A stretch of DNA of 64,000 nt from Caedibacter sp052030685 (GCF_052030685.1 NZ_JBQAJM010000010.1:14791-78790); one strand, 5' to 3'; positions 1 to 9,234 are shown, counted from the first letter of the stretch. Numbers and translations are program-made. Notes: generated by a model from the sequence alone, not told the origin.

Positions 1-868
1 CGCTATGCATATTTTGTGTGCCAGCGTGAATTTGTAATAACTGCGCTTGCGAAGGGTAAATATTATGTTCAGTTAGCCACATTTTTAAGAGTTGCTTTTG
101 CTGTAACGATGAATACCCTTTAAACTGAAGCAAATCAAGACGTTTATCAGTAGCTATTTTTTTCAAATGTGGTGCTAATAACTCATGTATTAAACGATCA
201 GCTTCAGCGCATAACTCGGCACTGCGCGCGAGTGTGGTGCCTGCTTGCGGTGCTATTTCACGTAGTTTTGGCATGATATTGTGACGAAGGGCATTGCGCC
301 TAAAATCAGTGGATTGATTGCTTTCATCTTCAATCCATACCAGATCATGATCTTGGCAATATTGTATAAGTTCACTCTTTTTAAGATCTAAAAAAGGACG
401 AAGCAATAAGCCATTGGCAAAAGTTTTCTCTTTGGCAATCGCTGCAAGCCCTTTTAAACCATGCCCACGCAATGCTTGCAATAAAAAAGTCTCTGCTTGA
501 TCTTCAAGGTGATGGGCGGTAAGCAATAAACTATTAGGTGTCTGTTGCATCACGGATTTAAAAAATGCATAGCGTTCAGTGCGTGCCCAGTTTTCAATAT
601 TCTTACGCTTAGTTGGCGGTGAAAGTTTGTGGGCAATAAATTTGATATTTAAATCAGTTGCTTGCGCCTGACAAACATCAAGCCAGTGATCGGCGTTTTT
701 ACTTAAGCCATGATGAATGTGAATGGCGTGGATATTGATATTACTCTTTAGCTGTGCCGTTAAGTGCAACAAGGCAGTTGAATCAACACCTCCACTATAA
801 GCAACATAAATATGTTGAATATGATGTTGTGTTACAACGTTATCAATGAGGTCAACTGCCGGATGCAT
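1..868 (-). CDS. tilS: tRNA(Ile)-lysidine synthase (C-terminal part outside window)
   Basis: TilS uses ATP to attach lysine to C34 of the tRNA-Ile that reads AUA. The frame opens at ATG 868 (MHPAVDLIDN) and stays open to the window edge, giving about 289 residues. Near the N terminus is the PP-loop ATP-pyrophosphatase motif SGGVDST, followed by HIHHGLSKNADHW and the ENWARTERY and RPFLDLKKSEL segments typical of TilS. The start lies only 5 bp after the serA stop, so it is probably the last gene of a leftward lgt-thyA-serA-tilS transcript. The C-terminal substrate-binding domain is not in the window. Confidence 0.95.
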   Translation of the reverse strand, partial: MHPAVDLIDNVVTQHHIQHIYVAYSGGVDSTALLHLTAQLKSNINIHAIHIHHGLSKNADHWLDVCQAQATDLNIKFIAHKLSPPTKRKNIENWARTERYAFFKSVMQQTPNSLLLTAHHLEDQAETFLLQALRGHGLKGLAAIAKEKTFANGLLLRPFLDLKKSELIQYCQDHDLVWIEDESNQSTDFRRNALRHNIMPKLREIAPQAGTTLARSAELCAEADRLIHELLAPHLKKIATDKRLDLLQFKGYSSLQQKQLLKMWLTEHNIYPSQAQLLQIHAGTQNMHS

Positions 869-873
869 GGATT

Positions 874-2124
874 CTAGAATAAAACGCGTGAGCGAATCGT
901 GCCATCAATGGCTTTAAGCTTTTGCAGTAAGGCGCGTGAGGTTTCTTCACTACTATCAATGTCAATAACAACATAGCCAATATTAGCAAGGGTTCGCAAA
1001 AACTGACCTTCGACGTTGATGTTATGATCAAAGAAAACACGGTTAATCGCGCGCATCATCCCAGGCTTATTTTCATGGATATGCAAGATTCTATGAACAT
1101 TATCCTGTGTTGGTAGAGAAAGTTCTGGAAAATTCACGGCTGAGATGGTGGAGCCATTGTCGCTATATTTAATGAGCTTATCAGCCACTTCAACGGCAAT
1201 GTTTTGTTGTGCTTCTAAGGTACTGCCACCAATATGTGGTGTTAAAAATACATTATCAAGCCCTATAAGCGCGCTTTCAAAAACTTCATCATTACTTGAT
1301 GGTTCTTTTGGGAAAACATCAATTGCCGCACCTTTTAGATGTTTGATTTTAATTGCTTGTGCTAAGGCTTGGATATCAATAACGCTACCGCGTGAGGCAT
1401 TGATCAATACACTGCCTTTTTTCATGAGCATAAGCTCTTTGGCAGTAATCATATTTTTAGTAGCTGGTGTGTCTGGCACGTGCAAAGTAATAATATCTGA
1501 TTTGTTTAATAATACCTCTAAGTTAACACTGGCGGTGGCATTGCCAAGGGGGAGTTTATTTTCAATATCGTGAAAAAACACCTTAAGACCTAAGCTTTCC
1601 GCTAACACACTGACTTGAGAGCCTATATGACCATAGCCAATAATACCTAGTGTTTTGCCACGTACTTCATGTGCGCCACTGGCCGATTTTATCCAATTTT
1701 GGCGATGCATCTGCATATTTTTGTCAACAACATTGCGATAGAGCAAAATCATCTGACCAATGACAAGCTCAGCCACACTACGTGTATTAGAAAAAGGCGC
1801 ATTAAAAACGGGGATGCCAAGGCTTTGGGCAGTTGTTAAATTCACCTGATTGGTGCCAATGCAAAAGCAACCAATGGCAATTAAATGAGGACAAGCCTTT
1901 AATACTTTGTCGGTTAATTGTGTGCGTGAACGCACGCCAACGATCTTAACATTTTGTAAAGCTTCAATCAGGGCGTCATCATCCAATGCGTGCGTCAGTG
2001 AAGTGATATTGCTATAGCCCGCTTTGATAAAAGCGTTATGCGCTTGGGCGTGTACACCTTCAAGTAATAGCACTTTAATCGCACTGCGATCAAGAGAGGT
2101 GGTTTGTTTTTCTTGTTCGTTCAT
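874..2124 (-). CDS. serA: D-3-phosphoglycerate dehydrogenase
   Basis: This enzyme oxidises 3-phosphoglycerate with NAD+, the first step of serine synthesis. At 416 aa it matches the short, ACT-domain type (about 410 aa in enterics). The nucleotide-binding motif GYGHIG is at residues 163-168, the catalytic-loop Arg is in NASRGSV (about 245), and the catalytic His is in PHIGGST (about 297). The last 70 residues form the ACT regulatory domain, so serine feedback is expected. The start ATG overlaps the thyA stop by one base (TAATG), which indicates translational coupling. Confidence 0.97.
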   Translation of the reverse strand: MNEQEKQTTSLDRSAIKVLLLEGVHAQAHNAFIKAGYSNITSLTHALDDDALIEALQNVKIVGVRSRTQLTDKVLKACPHLIAIGCFCIGTNQVNLTTAQSLGIPVFNAPFSNTRSVAELVIGQMILLYRNVVDKNMQMHRQNWIKSASGAHEVRGKTLGIIGYGHIGSQVSVLAESLGLKVFFHDIENKLPLGNATASVNLEVLLNKSDIITLHVPDTPATKNMITAKELMLMKKGSVLINASRGSVIDIQALAQAIKIKHLKGAAIDVFPKEPSSNDEVFESALIGLDNVFLTPHIGGSTLEAQQNIAVEVADKLIKYSDNGSTISAVNFPELSLPTQDNVHRILHIHENKPGMMRAINRVFFDHNINVEGQFLRTLANIGYVVIDIDSSEETSRALLQKLKAIDGTIRSRVLF

Positions 2125-2957
2125 TAGACAGCTACCTGTGCTTTAATGGCTGGGTGACATTGATAATTAACGATCTCAAAGTCATCGAATTGATAATCAA
2201 AAACTGTCGGAGCCTTACGTTTGATATGTAACGTTGGCAACGGCAGTGGGGTGCGTGTTAGCTGTTCATCAATTTGCGCGTGATGATTGCTATAAATATG
2301 ACAATCACCTCCTGACCAAATAAATTCACCGACCTCAAGATCACACTCTTTGGCGACTATATGCGTTAACAGCGCATAAGAGGCGATATTAAAAGGCACA
2401 CCTAAAAATGCATCGGCTGAGCGTTGGGTGAGCATGCAGGATAACCTACCATCAGCAACATAAAATTGAAATAGCGTGTGACAAGGGGGTAATGCCGCTT
2501 TGCCCATTTTGACATTGTCTTGTGGTGAGATCGATTCATCGGGCAAAACACTAGGATTCCAACTATTAACGATGATTCGTCTTGAATCAGGACGAGTTTT
2601 AATTAAGTTGATGGCTTCTTCGATTTGATCAATCACTTCACCATCAGGTGTTTGCCAACTGCGCCATTGTTTGCCATAAATAGGGCCCAAATCACCATCC
2701 TCAAGCGCCCAGTCGTTCCAGATACGCACCCCGTGTTCGGCTAGATAATTATTATTAGTATCACCCTTTAAGAACCATAATAATTCATGAATGACACTTT
2801 TAATATGAATTTTCTTAGTCGTAACTAATGGGAAGCCTTCTGTTAAATCAAAACGCATTTGATAGCCAAAGACACTTTGTGTGCCAGTGCCGGTGCGGTC
2901 AGCCTTGGTGACGCCATGTTCCTTGATGTGGCGCAAGAAATTAAGGTATTGCTGCAT
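2124..2957 (-). CDS. thyA: thymidylate synthase
   Basis: ThyA methylates dUMP to dTMP using methylenetetrahydrofolate. The 277-aa protein has the conserved N terminus with DRTGTGT, the phosphate-binding DSRRI (about 124-128) and the nucleophile Cys159 in ALPPCHT. It carries a moderate insert after the DSRRI strand (ESISPQDNVK), as seen in several gammaproteobacterial ThyA proteins. Its first 17 bases lie inside the end of lgt; the lgt-thyA pairing is common in gammaproteobacteria. No separate promoter is visible. Confidence 0.97.
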   Translation of the reverse strand: MQQYLNFLRHIKEHGVTKADRTGTGTQSVFGYQMRFDLTEGFPLVTTKKIHIKSVIHELLWFLKGDTNNNYLAEHGVRIWNDWALEDGDLGPIYGKQWRSWQTPDGEVIDQIEEAINLIKTRPDSRRIIVNSWNPSVLPDESISPQDNVKMGKAALPPCHTLFQFYVADGRLSCMLTQRSADAFLGVPFNIASYALLTHIVAKECDLEVGEFIWSGGDCHIYSNHHAQIDEQLTRTPLPLPTLHIKRKAPTVFDYQFDDFEIVNYQCHPAIKAQVAV

Positions 2958-3777
2958 TGTTATCCTTCGTCTTTTCTTCTGCTTCTTGTGTTTTTTGCGT
3001 TCTCTGTGTAGTGATATATAACAAAATAATCAAGCCTACAACAACCATTGGTGTCGAAAGCAGTTGTCCCATGGTCATCCAGTTAAAAAGCATGTAGCCC
3101 ATTTGTGGATCCGGTTGGCGGAAAAACTCAGCGATAAATCTAAATAAACCATACCATAATAAGAAGTTTGCAGAAACAAATAAGCGTGGACGTTGTTTTC
3201 TGGAGATAAACCACAAGATCAAGAATAATATAACGCCCTCAAGCGCAAACTCTAAAAGTTGTGAAGGGTAACGTGGCAGCGGCCCACCATTAGGAAACAC
3301 CATGCCAATCGATGAGTCAGTAACACGTCCCCATAACTCACCATTGATAAAGTTACCCAAGCGTCCCGCACCCAAACCAATCGGTACCATCGGCGCGATA
3401 AAGTCTAAGATATCAAAAACATTGCATTTATACTTGCGGCAAAATAATGAAATAGCAAGAATTACACCGATTAAGCCACCATGAAATGCCATACCGCCAT
3501 CCCAAACTTTGAAGATAATCCAAGGTGCATGAATGAAGTTATTAAAATCATAAAACAGCATATAGCCAGTACGCCCGCCAAGGATCACCCCTAGGGCTGC
3601 GTAAAAAATCATATCAGAAACTTGTGCTTTGGTAATTGGGCTGTAGCATTTCTTGCAGCGAAGCGTTGATAGAAACCACGCACCAGCGAAGCCGACTAAA
3701 TACATGATGCCATACCAGTGCACTTTTATCGGACCAAGTGATAAAGCAACTGGGTCAATGTTTGGGTAGATAAGCAT
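2941..3777 (-). CDS. lgt: prolipoprotein diacylglyceryl transferase
   Basis: Lgt moves diacylglycerol from phosphatidylglycerol to the lipobox Cys of lipoprotein precursors in the inner membrane. The family motifs HGGLIG and GRLGNFINGELWGR are present, with several membrane helices and a charged C-terminal tail. An in-frame ATG exists at 3807, but a perfect TATAAT (3808-3813, minus strand) sits right against it, so transcription probably begins inside that extension. The ATG at 3777 gives MLIYPNIDPVALSLGP, which matches where other Lgt proteins begin. I therefore choose 3777 (278 aa). First gene of the leftward operon. Confidence 0.94.
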   Translation of the reverse strand: MLIYPNIDPVALSLGPIKVHWYGIMYLVGFAGAWFLSTLRCKKCYSPITKAQVSDMIFYAALGVILGGRTGYMLFYDFNNFIHAPWIIFKVWDGGMAFHGGLIGVILAISLFCRKYKCNVFDILDFIAPMVPIGLGAGRLGNFINGELWGRVTDSSIGMVFPNGGPLPRYPSQLLEFALEGVILFLILWFISRKQRPRLFVSANFLLWYGLFRFIAEFFRQPDPQMGYMLFNWMTMGQLLSTPMVVVGLIILLYITTQRTQKTQEAEEKTKDNNAAIP

Positions 3778-3807
3778 TTGTCTTATTAATAGATCAAAAG
3801 TAGGCAT

Positions 3808-3813
3808 ATTATA
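3808..3813 (-). promoter_or_regulatory. probable -10 element of the lgt operon
   Basis: Minus strand TATAAT abuts the upstream ATG of lgt. No good -35 hexamer is seen 16-18 bp away, so this rests on the perfect -10 alone. If real, it forces use of the downstream start at 3777. Confidence 0.4.
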
Positions 3814-3947
3814 GCGAGATCAGGTAAGATTTTATAGCGTTTAGCGCCAATAAAATCTTATAAACAAAGACAGTGAAAAAACACTTTCGCTTATCAAGTT
3901 GTTTGCTACAATTATTTAGAATTAAATCAACAAGGAAGACGACCTAC

Positions 3948-5816
3948 GTGGAAGTTAGTAATTTTTTTGCCTCAGCAACCTATATCCCTATTGTGTTAAT
4001 GGTTATTTTATTATTGGGATTCGCTTGTCAATGGTTGGCGTGGCGTCTGCGTCTGCCGGCAATTTTATTTTTATTGATTGTCGGGATTTTATTAGGACCT
4101 GTAAGTCAATTAGTTCTTGGGAATCATTATCAATTTTTAAATCCTGAACTTGTATTTAATGGTATGCTCTATCCGATTGTTTCAATTTGTGTGGCAATCA
4201 TCCTTTTTGAAGGCTGTATGAGCTTGAAATTCAGAGAGATCAAAGGTTTGGGTGGAACCGTTAGAAATATTGTCACTATTGGGCTTTTAATTACCGCGGT
4301 TTTAACGGCCTTTCTAGTGCATTATATCTTTGATATTTCTTGGAAAGTTGCAGCGCTTATTGGCGCGATCTCTTCAGTCAGTGGACCTACTGTTGTTGTG
4401 CCGATTTTGCGTAGTGTGCGCCCAACGGAGAAGCTTGCTAACATCATTCGTTGGGAAGGAATGTTAGTCGATCCAATTGGTGCGTTGTTGGCTGTGATTG
4501 TCTTTACCACGATCACTGCTTCGCAATATAATGCTTTTTGGCATATCACCGTACATATTTTATTGGTGTTTATCGTCGGTGGAATTGGTGGATTGGTTGC
4601 TGGGTTTTTATTGGGTACGGTACTTAAAAAGCAGTGGGTGCCAAGCTATTTAAATAACATGTTTGTCCTGTCATTTGTGATTACTAGCTTTGTAATTGCT
4701 GAGCATGTTGTTGAAGGTGGCGGGCTTTTAATTGTCACCATTATGGGCATTATTGTCGGTAATATGCCTAATGCGCATATTGAGGAAATTCTTGATTTTA
4801 AAGAGTCTTTAAGCCTGATCTTAATATCAAGTTTATTTATTATTTTAGGTGCGAATGTTAGTTTTGAGTACTTAGAAGCCGTATGGTGGAAGGCCATTGT
4901 ATTGGTGCTGATACTGCAATTGATCGTCAGACCAATTGCTGCAGGCTTCTCAACTTTGGGCAGTGAGCTTAATTGGCGTGAGCGTGTGATGGTAGGGTGG
5001 ATCGCACCCCGCGGGATCGTTGCCGCTGCCGTAGCTGCGTTGTTTTCCATAAAAGTCATTGAGAACTTGGGTTTGCCGCAAGAAGGTGAATTACTCGTTC
5101 TTATTGTCTTTATGATTATTTTAGGCACGGTGATTATTCAGAGTCTCACTGCACCATTTTTGGCAAAAGTATTACATGCATCGGCTCCTGAGCCACGCGG
5201 ATTTTTAGTCATTGGTGGTAACACTTTAGCCAGAAACATTGCTAAGGAGCTTCACAATAATGATGTGCATGTTGTGCTTGCTGATACCAGTTGGCGTAGT
5301 GTTCAGGCGTGCCGTTTGCAGGGTTTGACCTGTTATTATGGCAGTTCGGTATCAGAGCATGCCGATTGGCATTTGAATCTGGTAGGCATTGGGCGAATGC
5401 TCGGCTGTTCTTCCAGTGAGCAAATGAATACATTGGCAGCTGTGAAGTATTATCGCGAGTTTGATGGGCGTGCTTCTGTATTTGTCTTACCAACAGCTCA
5501 GAATAAAGCGAACTCTAAGTTAACGTATCTTACTAAAAAGTATGCCAAGCGTTTGTTTAGTAAAGACCTGTCATATCAAACATTAAGAAGTATCATCAAG
5601 CAAGGTGGGCAAGTCAAAACGACAACCATTAGTAATGAGTTTAGTTGGGAGCAGTTTTTGTCTCTCAATCAACAGGCGATTCCACTGTTTTATATCAACA
5701 AAAAATCACAAATTCATGTAGTATCCCCTGATAGTCAATATGCTCCTGAAGCAGGTTGGCGTGTGATTTACCTGATGCCGCCTGAGAATTGGGTTGTTGA
5801 AAATGATGAAGAGTAA
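3948..5816 (+). CDS. CPA1-type Na+(K+)/H+ antiporter with C-terminal RCK-like domain
   Basis: Integral-membrane cation/proton antiporter. About 400 N-terminal residues form repeated hydrophobic helices with the GxxxGPVS and SVSGPTVV segments and a conserved late helix GWIAPRGIVAAAVA, all typical of the Na_H_exchanger family. From about residue 440 comes a soluble Rossmann-like region (FLVIGGNTLARNIAKEL) resembling TrkA-N/RCK nucleotide-binding domains, which suggests gating by nucleotide. An in-frame ATG at 3873 has no ribosome site, and a TACAAT box (3907-3912) lies inside that extension. GTG 3948 has AAGGAAG about 9 bp upstream, so I prefer it (622 aa). The ion specificity cannot be read from sequence. 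Confidence 0.88.
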   Translation: MEVSNFFASATYIPIVLMVILLLGFACQWLAWRLRLPAILFLLIVGILLGPVSQLVLGNHYQFLNPELVFNGMLYPIVSICVAIILFEGCMSLKFREIKGLGGTVRNIVTIGLLITAVLTAFLVHYIFDISWKVAALIGAISSVSGPTVVVPILRSVRPTEKLANIIRWEGMLVDPIGALLAVIVFTTITASQYNAFWHITVHILLVFIVGGIGGLVAGFLLGTVLKKQWVPSYLNNMFVLSFVITSFVIAEHVVEGGGLLIVTIMGIIVGNMPNAHIEEILDFKESLSLILISSLFIILGANVSFEYLEAVWWKAIVLVLILQLIVRPIAAGFSTLGSELNWRERVMVGWIAPRGIVAAAVAALFSIKVIENLGLPQEGELLVLIVFMIILGTVIIQSLTAPFLAKVLHASAPEPRGFLVIGGNTLARNIAKELHNNDVHVVLADTSWRSVQACRLQGLTCYYGSSVSEHADWHLNLVGIGRMLGCSSSEQMNTLAAVKYYREFDGRASVFVLPTAQNKANSKLTYLTKKYAKRLFSKDLSYQTLRSIIKQGGQVKTTTISNEFSWEQFLSLNQQAIPLFYINKKSQIHVVSPDSQYAPEAGWRVIYLMPPENWVVENDEE

Positions 5817-5856
5817 TAATAAAACCCTATGTTCATTATTGTATAGCAGGTTGTTG

Positions 5857-6930
5857 TTATTGAATAACACCGCCACCTAAACAAACTTCACCATCATAAA
5901 ATACGATCGATTGCCCCGGTGTAATCGCGCGTTGTGGTTGGTCAAATATAACTTCTACTTGGTCTTTAGTTACCATGACCTGACATGCTTGATCTGCTTG
6001 GCGATAGCGTGCCTTGGCAGTGCATCTAAAGCGATCAGCTGGCGGGTGCCCTTTGACCCAATGTAATTTAACCGCAGTTAAGCTTTGTCTTAATAGTAAT
6101 GGGTGGTTATGACCTTGAACGGCAATTAATACATTATTTTCAAGGTCTTTTTGTGCGGCAAACCATGGAATTTCGGGGCGATTTTTAACCCCGCCAATGC
6201 CCAAACCTTGACGTTGACCGATAGTGTAATACATCAAGCCATCATGTTTGCCGATGACAATACCGTTTTCATCATGAATCTCCCCTGGTTGCGCAGGTAA
6301 ATATTGGTTCAAAAAAGCCTTGAATTTACGCTCACCAATAAAGCAGATACCCGTGCTGTCTTTTTTGTTATGTGTGATAAGGTCATGTGCTTGAGCAAGC
6401 GCGCGAACCTTTGGTTTCTCAAGTTCACCGATTGGGAATAATGCATAATGTAATTGTTGCTGCCCTAAAGTGTAGAGAAAATAGGACTGATCCTTGTTGT
6501 GATCTAAGCCTTTTAACAATTGATGCTCGCCATTTGGCAGTGTTCTTTTTCTGGCGTAGTGCCCTGTGGCAATATGCGTACCACCCAGATGTTTGGCATA
6601 GTCTAAGAAGGCTTTAAATTTAATTTCTTTGTTGCATAGAATATCAGGGTTTGGCGTGCGTCCGGCTTTGTATTCCTCTAGGAAATATTCAAAGACGTGA
6701 TCCCAATACTCTGCTGCGAAGTTAATTTTATTAAACTCAATGCCAATGCTTTGACAAATACTTTGCGCATCTTTGATATCTTCTTCTGCAGAGCAAAACT
6801 TGTCATTGTCATCCTCTTCCCAGTTTTTCATAAAAACACCGATGACATTAAAACCTTGCTCTTTGAGTAATAAGGCGGCAACGGATGAGTCGACACCACC
6901 GGAGACGCCAACAATAATTTTCTGTGACAT
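5857..6930 (-). CDS. mnmA: tRNA-specific 2-thiouridylase
   Basis: MnmA adds sulfur to U34 of tRNA Lys, Glu and Gln using ATP and the Tus relay. The PP-loop GVSGGVDSS is at the N terminus. The two catalytic cysteines lie in PDILCNKE and STGICFIGE, and GQRQGLGIGG is also diagnostic. The frame extends to a TTG at 6948, but the ATG at 6930 gives MSQKIIVGVSGG, matching family starts, with AGAGC just upstream. That start gives 357 aa. It is a stand-alone gene with its own promoter at 6963-6991. The tRNA-Lys(UUU) in this window is one of its substrates. Confidence 0.96.
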   Translation of the reverse strand: MSQKIIVGVSGGVDSSVAALLLKEQGFNVIGVFMKNWEEDDNDKFCSAEEDIKDAQSICQSIGIEFNKINFAAEYWDHVFEYFLEEYKAGRTPNPDILCNKEIKFKAFLDYAKHLGGTHIATGHYARKRTLPNGEHQLLKGLDHNKDQSYFLYTLGQQQLHYALFPIGELEKPKVRALAQAHDLITHNKKDSTGICFIGERKFKAFLNQYLPAQPGEIHDENGIVIGKHDGLMYYTIGQRQGLGIGGVKNRPEIPWFAAQKDLENNVLIAVQGHNHPLLLRQSLTAVKLHWVKGHPPADRFRCTAKARYRQADQACQVMVTKDQVEVIFDQPQRAITPGQSIVFYDGEVCLGGGVIQ

Positions 6931-6962
6931 AAGCTCTAAAATGATCAAAAAATAATGCGTCT

Positions 6963-6991
6963 ATTGTGCCGTGATTTATAAAAATTTGCAA
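6963..6991 (-). promoter_or_regulatory. mnmA promoter
   Basis: Minus strand TTGCAA (6986-6991), 17-bp spacer, CACAAT (6963-6968), about 32 bp upstream of the preferred mnmA start. Spacing is ideal and the -10 matches in four of six positions. Confidence 0.5.
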
Positions 6992-7049
6992 AAAATAACT
7001 TCTCTCTTGGTAAATGTTTGCTTTAATTCAACACGGAGAAAGATTCACT

Positions 7050-7116
7050 AACAGTGATTGAAACTGGTGCATGAGTGTTAATGATTAGCTCATCTTACAC
7101 CCATGCATTGCGCCCC
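7050..7116. other. imperfect inverted repeat in the mnmA-metK gap
   Basis: The arms TGCATGAGTGT and ACACCCATGCA enclose about 18 bases and could form a stem-loop. No open frame is present. It lies upstream of the mnmA promoter and downstream of metK. The function is unknown, and a regulatory RNA or terminator-like fold is possible. Confidence 0.3.
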
Positions 7117-7195
7117 CACGCAAACCTGATGGAGATTAAAACATAAGCTAATTGAAATGAGTAATAAAAAAACAAAATAGGGATATTAACGAAAA

Positions 7196-7345
7196 GAATA
7201 TCCACTGCTCCCTGTCTATCGTACCCTGAGCGAAGTCGAAGGGAGCGATAAAGTAATTTTAAAGAGAGTGGTAAAACAATAAAGGCTTCGACTAACGCTC
7301 AGCCAACGTTGTCAAGCGTACCTTGAGCGTCAGTCGAAGCGATGC
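7196..7345. repeat. palindromic intergenic repeat, CTGAGCG/AGTCGAAG family, copy 1
   Basis: Within the 500-bp gap between metK and mnmA. GTACCCTGAGCGAAGTCGAAGG (split here: GTACCCTGAGCG + AAGTCGAAGG) faces CTTCGACTAACGCTCAG about 65 bp on, followed by a third related arm (CTTGAGCGTCAGTCGAAG). The left end GAATATCCACT..CTGTCTATCG resembles copy 3 at 41.8 kb. Other copies are at 20.3, 41.8 and 46.2 kb. There is no coding capacity, so it looks like a REP/MITE-type element. Confidence 0.75.
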
Positions 7346-7448
7346 ACTGAGCAATCGTTGAAGTGGGTGACTTCTTCAAATAATATCTAGCAAAGGCTTT
7401 AACTAAGCTCAGCCAGCGCTTATACGGTAAAGTAGATGGGGTATGGAT

Positions 7449-8606
7449 TTAACTCAAGGCTTGTGCCAAAACAGCTGCCTTATCTGTTTTCTCCCAAGTG
7501 AAATCAGCATCTTCGCGACCAAAATGACCATAGGCGGCTGTTTTTTGATAAATCGGACGCAGTAAATCAAGTTGATGTGTAATGGCATAAGGGCGTAAAT
7601 CAAAGTGTTCAAGAACGAGCTTCTCAATAATATCATCATCCAATTTACCTGTGCCAAAGGTGTTAACCATAATTGATGTTGGGTTAGCAACACCAATAGC
7701 ATAAGAAACTTGAATTTCACATTTATCCGCTAGACCACTAGCAACGATGTTCTTAGCGATGTATCTACCCATGTAGGCAGCAGAGCGATCAACCTTGGAT
7801 GGGTCTTTGCCGGAGAATGCTCCACCGCCGTGATGTGCTGCTCCGCCATAGGTGTCGACGATAATCTTGCGTCCCGTTAAACCGCAATCGCCAACAGGCC
7901 CGCCAATAACAAATTTACCTGTCGGATTAACAAAGTATTTGGTTTTATCTGTTATCCATTCTTTCGGTAAAACCGGTAGAATGATTTCTTCAATTACTGC
8001 TTCTTCAATTACTTTTTGTGGAATTTCAGGCGCGTGTTGAGTCGAAATGACTACTGTATCAACGGCAACAGGCTTACCATCGACATAACGCAATGTGACT
8101 TGTGATTTAGCGTCAGGGCGTAACCATGAGAGTGTTTTATTTTTGCGTAAAAACGCTTGGCTCTGCATGAGTTTATGTGAGTAATAAATGGCGGCGGGCA
8201 TTAGTGTTGGGGTTTCATTGGTGGCAAAGCCAAACATCAAACCTTGGTCTCCAGCGCCTTGATCTAAGGGGTTGGAGCGATCAACACCTTGGGCAATTTC
8301 AGGGGACTGTTTACCAATAGCGTTGATTACCGCGCAACAGTTGCCGTCAAAACCTAAGTTATCTTTGTCATAACCAATATCAATTACGACATTTCTGACG
8401 ATTTCTTCAATATCAACCCACGCTGAGGTGGTAATCTCGCCGGCAACAAGTGCCATGCCTGTTTTGACTAGGGTCTCACAAGCAACTCGTGCGTTTTTAT
8501 CTTGAATTAAAATAGCATCTAAAACTGCATCAGAAATTTGATCGGCAATCTTATCTGGGTGTCCTTCAGAAACAGACTCAGAGGTAAATAAAAAATCATT
8601 TGCCAT
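7449..8606 (-). CDS. metK: S-adenosylmethionine synthetase
   Basis: MetK makes S-adenosylmethionine from ATP and methionine in the cytosol. The 385-aa length matches the family. Signatures visible are GHPDKIADQISD near the N terminus, GAGDQGLMFGFA (the adenosine/phosphate loop) and the P-loop-like GGGAFSGKDPSKVDRS. It is transcribed alone, with about 140 bases of leader after a strong promoter (8745-8773). The ribosome site AAAAGGAAAA precedes the start. The leader contains several short stems, but no known SAM riboswitch was recognised. Confidence 0.98.
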   Translation of the reverse strand: MANDFLFTSESVSEGHPDKIADQISDAVLDAILIQDKNARVACETLVKTGMALVAGEITTSAWVDIEEIVRNVVIDIGYDKDNLGFDGNCCAVINAIGKQSPEIAQGVDRSNPLDQGAGDQGLMFGFATNETPTLMPAAIYYSHKLMQSQAFLRKNKTLSWLRPDAKSQVTLRYVDGKPVAVDTVVISTQHAPEIPQKVIEEAVIEEIILPVLPKEWITDKTKYFVNPTGKFVIGGPVGDCGLTGRKIIVDTYGGAAHHGGGAFSGKDPSKVDRSAAYMGRYIAKNIVASGLADKCEIQVSYAIGVANPTSIMVNTFGTGKLDDDIIEKLVLEHFDLRPYAITHQLDLLRPIYQKTAAYGHFGREDADFTWEKTDKAAVLAQALS

Positions 8607-8744
8607 GATATTTTTCCTTTTATGTTTGTTGTGTACAAGCTAAAAGGCTTCTAGAGGAAAAGTCTATAGAAACGCTTTAGCGGTGTTGTTTTATGTCGCC
8701 CGCAAGTTGTTTTTAAATCAGCGACAGTGTAATGACAGGATGTT

Positions 8745-8773
8745 ATGCTAATGCTAACAAAATGTGCTGTCAA
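8745..8773 (-). promoter_or_regulatory. metK promoter
   Basis: Minus strand TTGACA (8768-8773), 17-bp spacer, TAGCAT (8745-8750). ATGCTA is directly repeated on the plus strand (8745-8756). The predicted leader is about 130-140 nt and holds a GTCGC/GCGAC stem and a TTCTA/TAGAA stem. A dispersed repeat begins only about 7 bp upstream of the -35. Confidence 0.6.
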
Positions 8774-8779
8774 ACTATT

Positions 8780-8893
8780 TAGTAATGAATCAAGAATCAG
8801 TTGCGCCAACTAATACCTCTCCCCTTGTGGGAGAGGTCGTGCAGCTTAAGCTGTGCGGGTGAGGGGGAATTGAAACTCAACTTATGTGTGCAT
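8780..8893 (+). repeat. 115-bp palindromic repeat (AATAAGTTG family), copy A
   Basis: Shares with 11,812-11,930 and 30,600-30,712 the order AGTAATGAATCAAGAAT, GTTGCG, ACCTCTCCCCTTG/GGGAGAGGT hairpin, GTGCAGCTTAAGCTG palindrome, GGGTGAGGGG, TGAAACTCAACTTAT. This copy has decayed ends. It lies between the metK promoter and the grxD stop, which it directly abuts. Confidence 0.85.
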
Positions 8894-8895
8894 TA

Positions 8896-9234
8896 TTAAT
8901 TAGCTTGATTAATGATTTCCTGTAACTCACCATTTTCATGTAGTTCAAGCACAATATCGCAGCCGCCAATTAATTCACCATTGACATACAGTTGTGGGAA
9001 AGTTGGCCAGTTGGCGTATTTAGGTAAGGTGGCACGAATCTCAGGATTCTCCAAAATGTTAACAAAAGCAAAAGGCTTGCCACAGGCTTGAATGGCAGCA
9101 ACCGTATGTGCTGAGAAGCCGCATTGTGGCATTTTAGGAGTGCCTTTCATGTAAAGTAGGATGCTGTTATCAGCAATTTGTGATTTTATTGTTTCGATTA
9201 CTTTTTCTTCATCAAAATTATGGTTTGTATGCAT
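8896..9234 (-). CDS. grxD: monothiol glutaredoxin, Grx4 type
   Basis: Class II glutaredoxin of 112 aa, the usual size. The active-site motif is CGFS in KGTPKMPQCGFS, and WPTFPQLYVNGELIGGCDIV forms the glutathione-binding part. Members hold a glutathione-ligated [2Fe-2S] cluster and deliver it to apoproteins or to iron sensors with BolA. It is transcribed divergently from sodB across about 110 bp, which pairs two iron/oxidative-stress functions. Confidence 0.96.
   Translation of the reverse strand: MHTNHNFDEEKVIETIKSQIADNSILLYMKGTPKMPQCGFSAHTVAAIQACGKPFAFVNILENPEIRATLPKYANWPTFPQLYVNGELIGGCDIVLELHENGELQEIINQAN

Noticed and set aside
1145..1573. Open frame opposite serA
   Set aside because: It is antisense to a clear dehydrogenase and has no ribosome site or family features. 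The same holds for the other frames opposite gyrB, rng, yhdP, rne and ffh.
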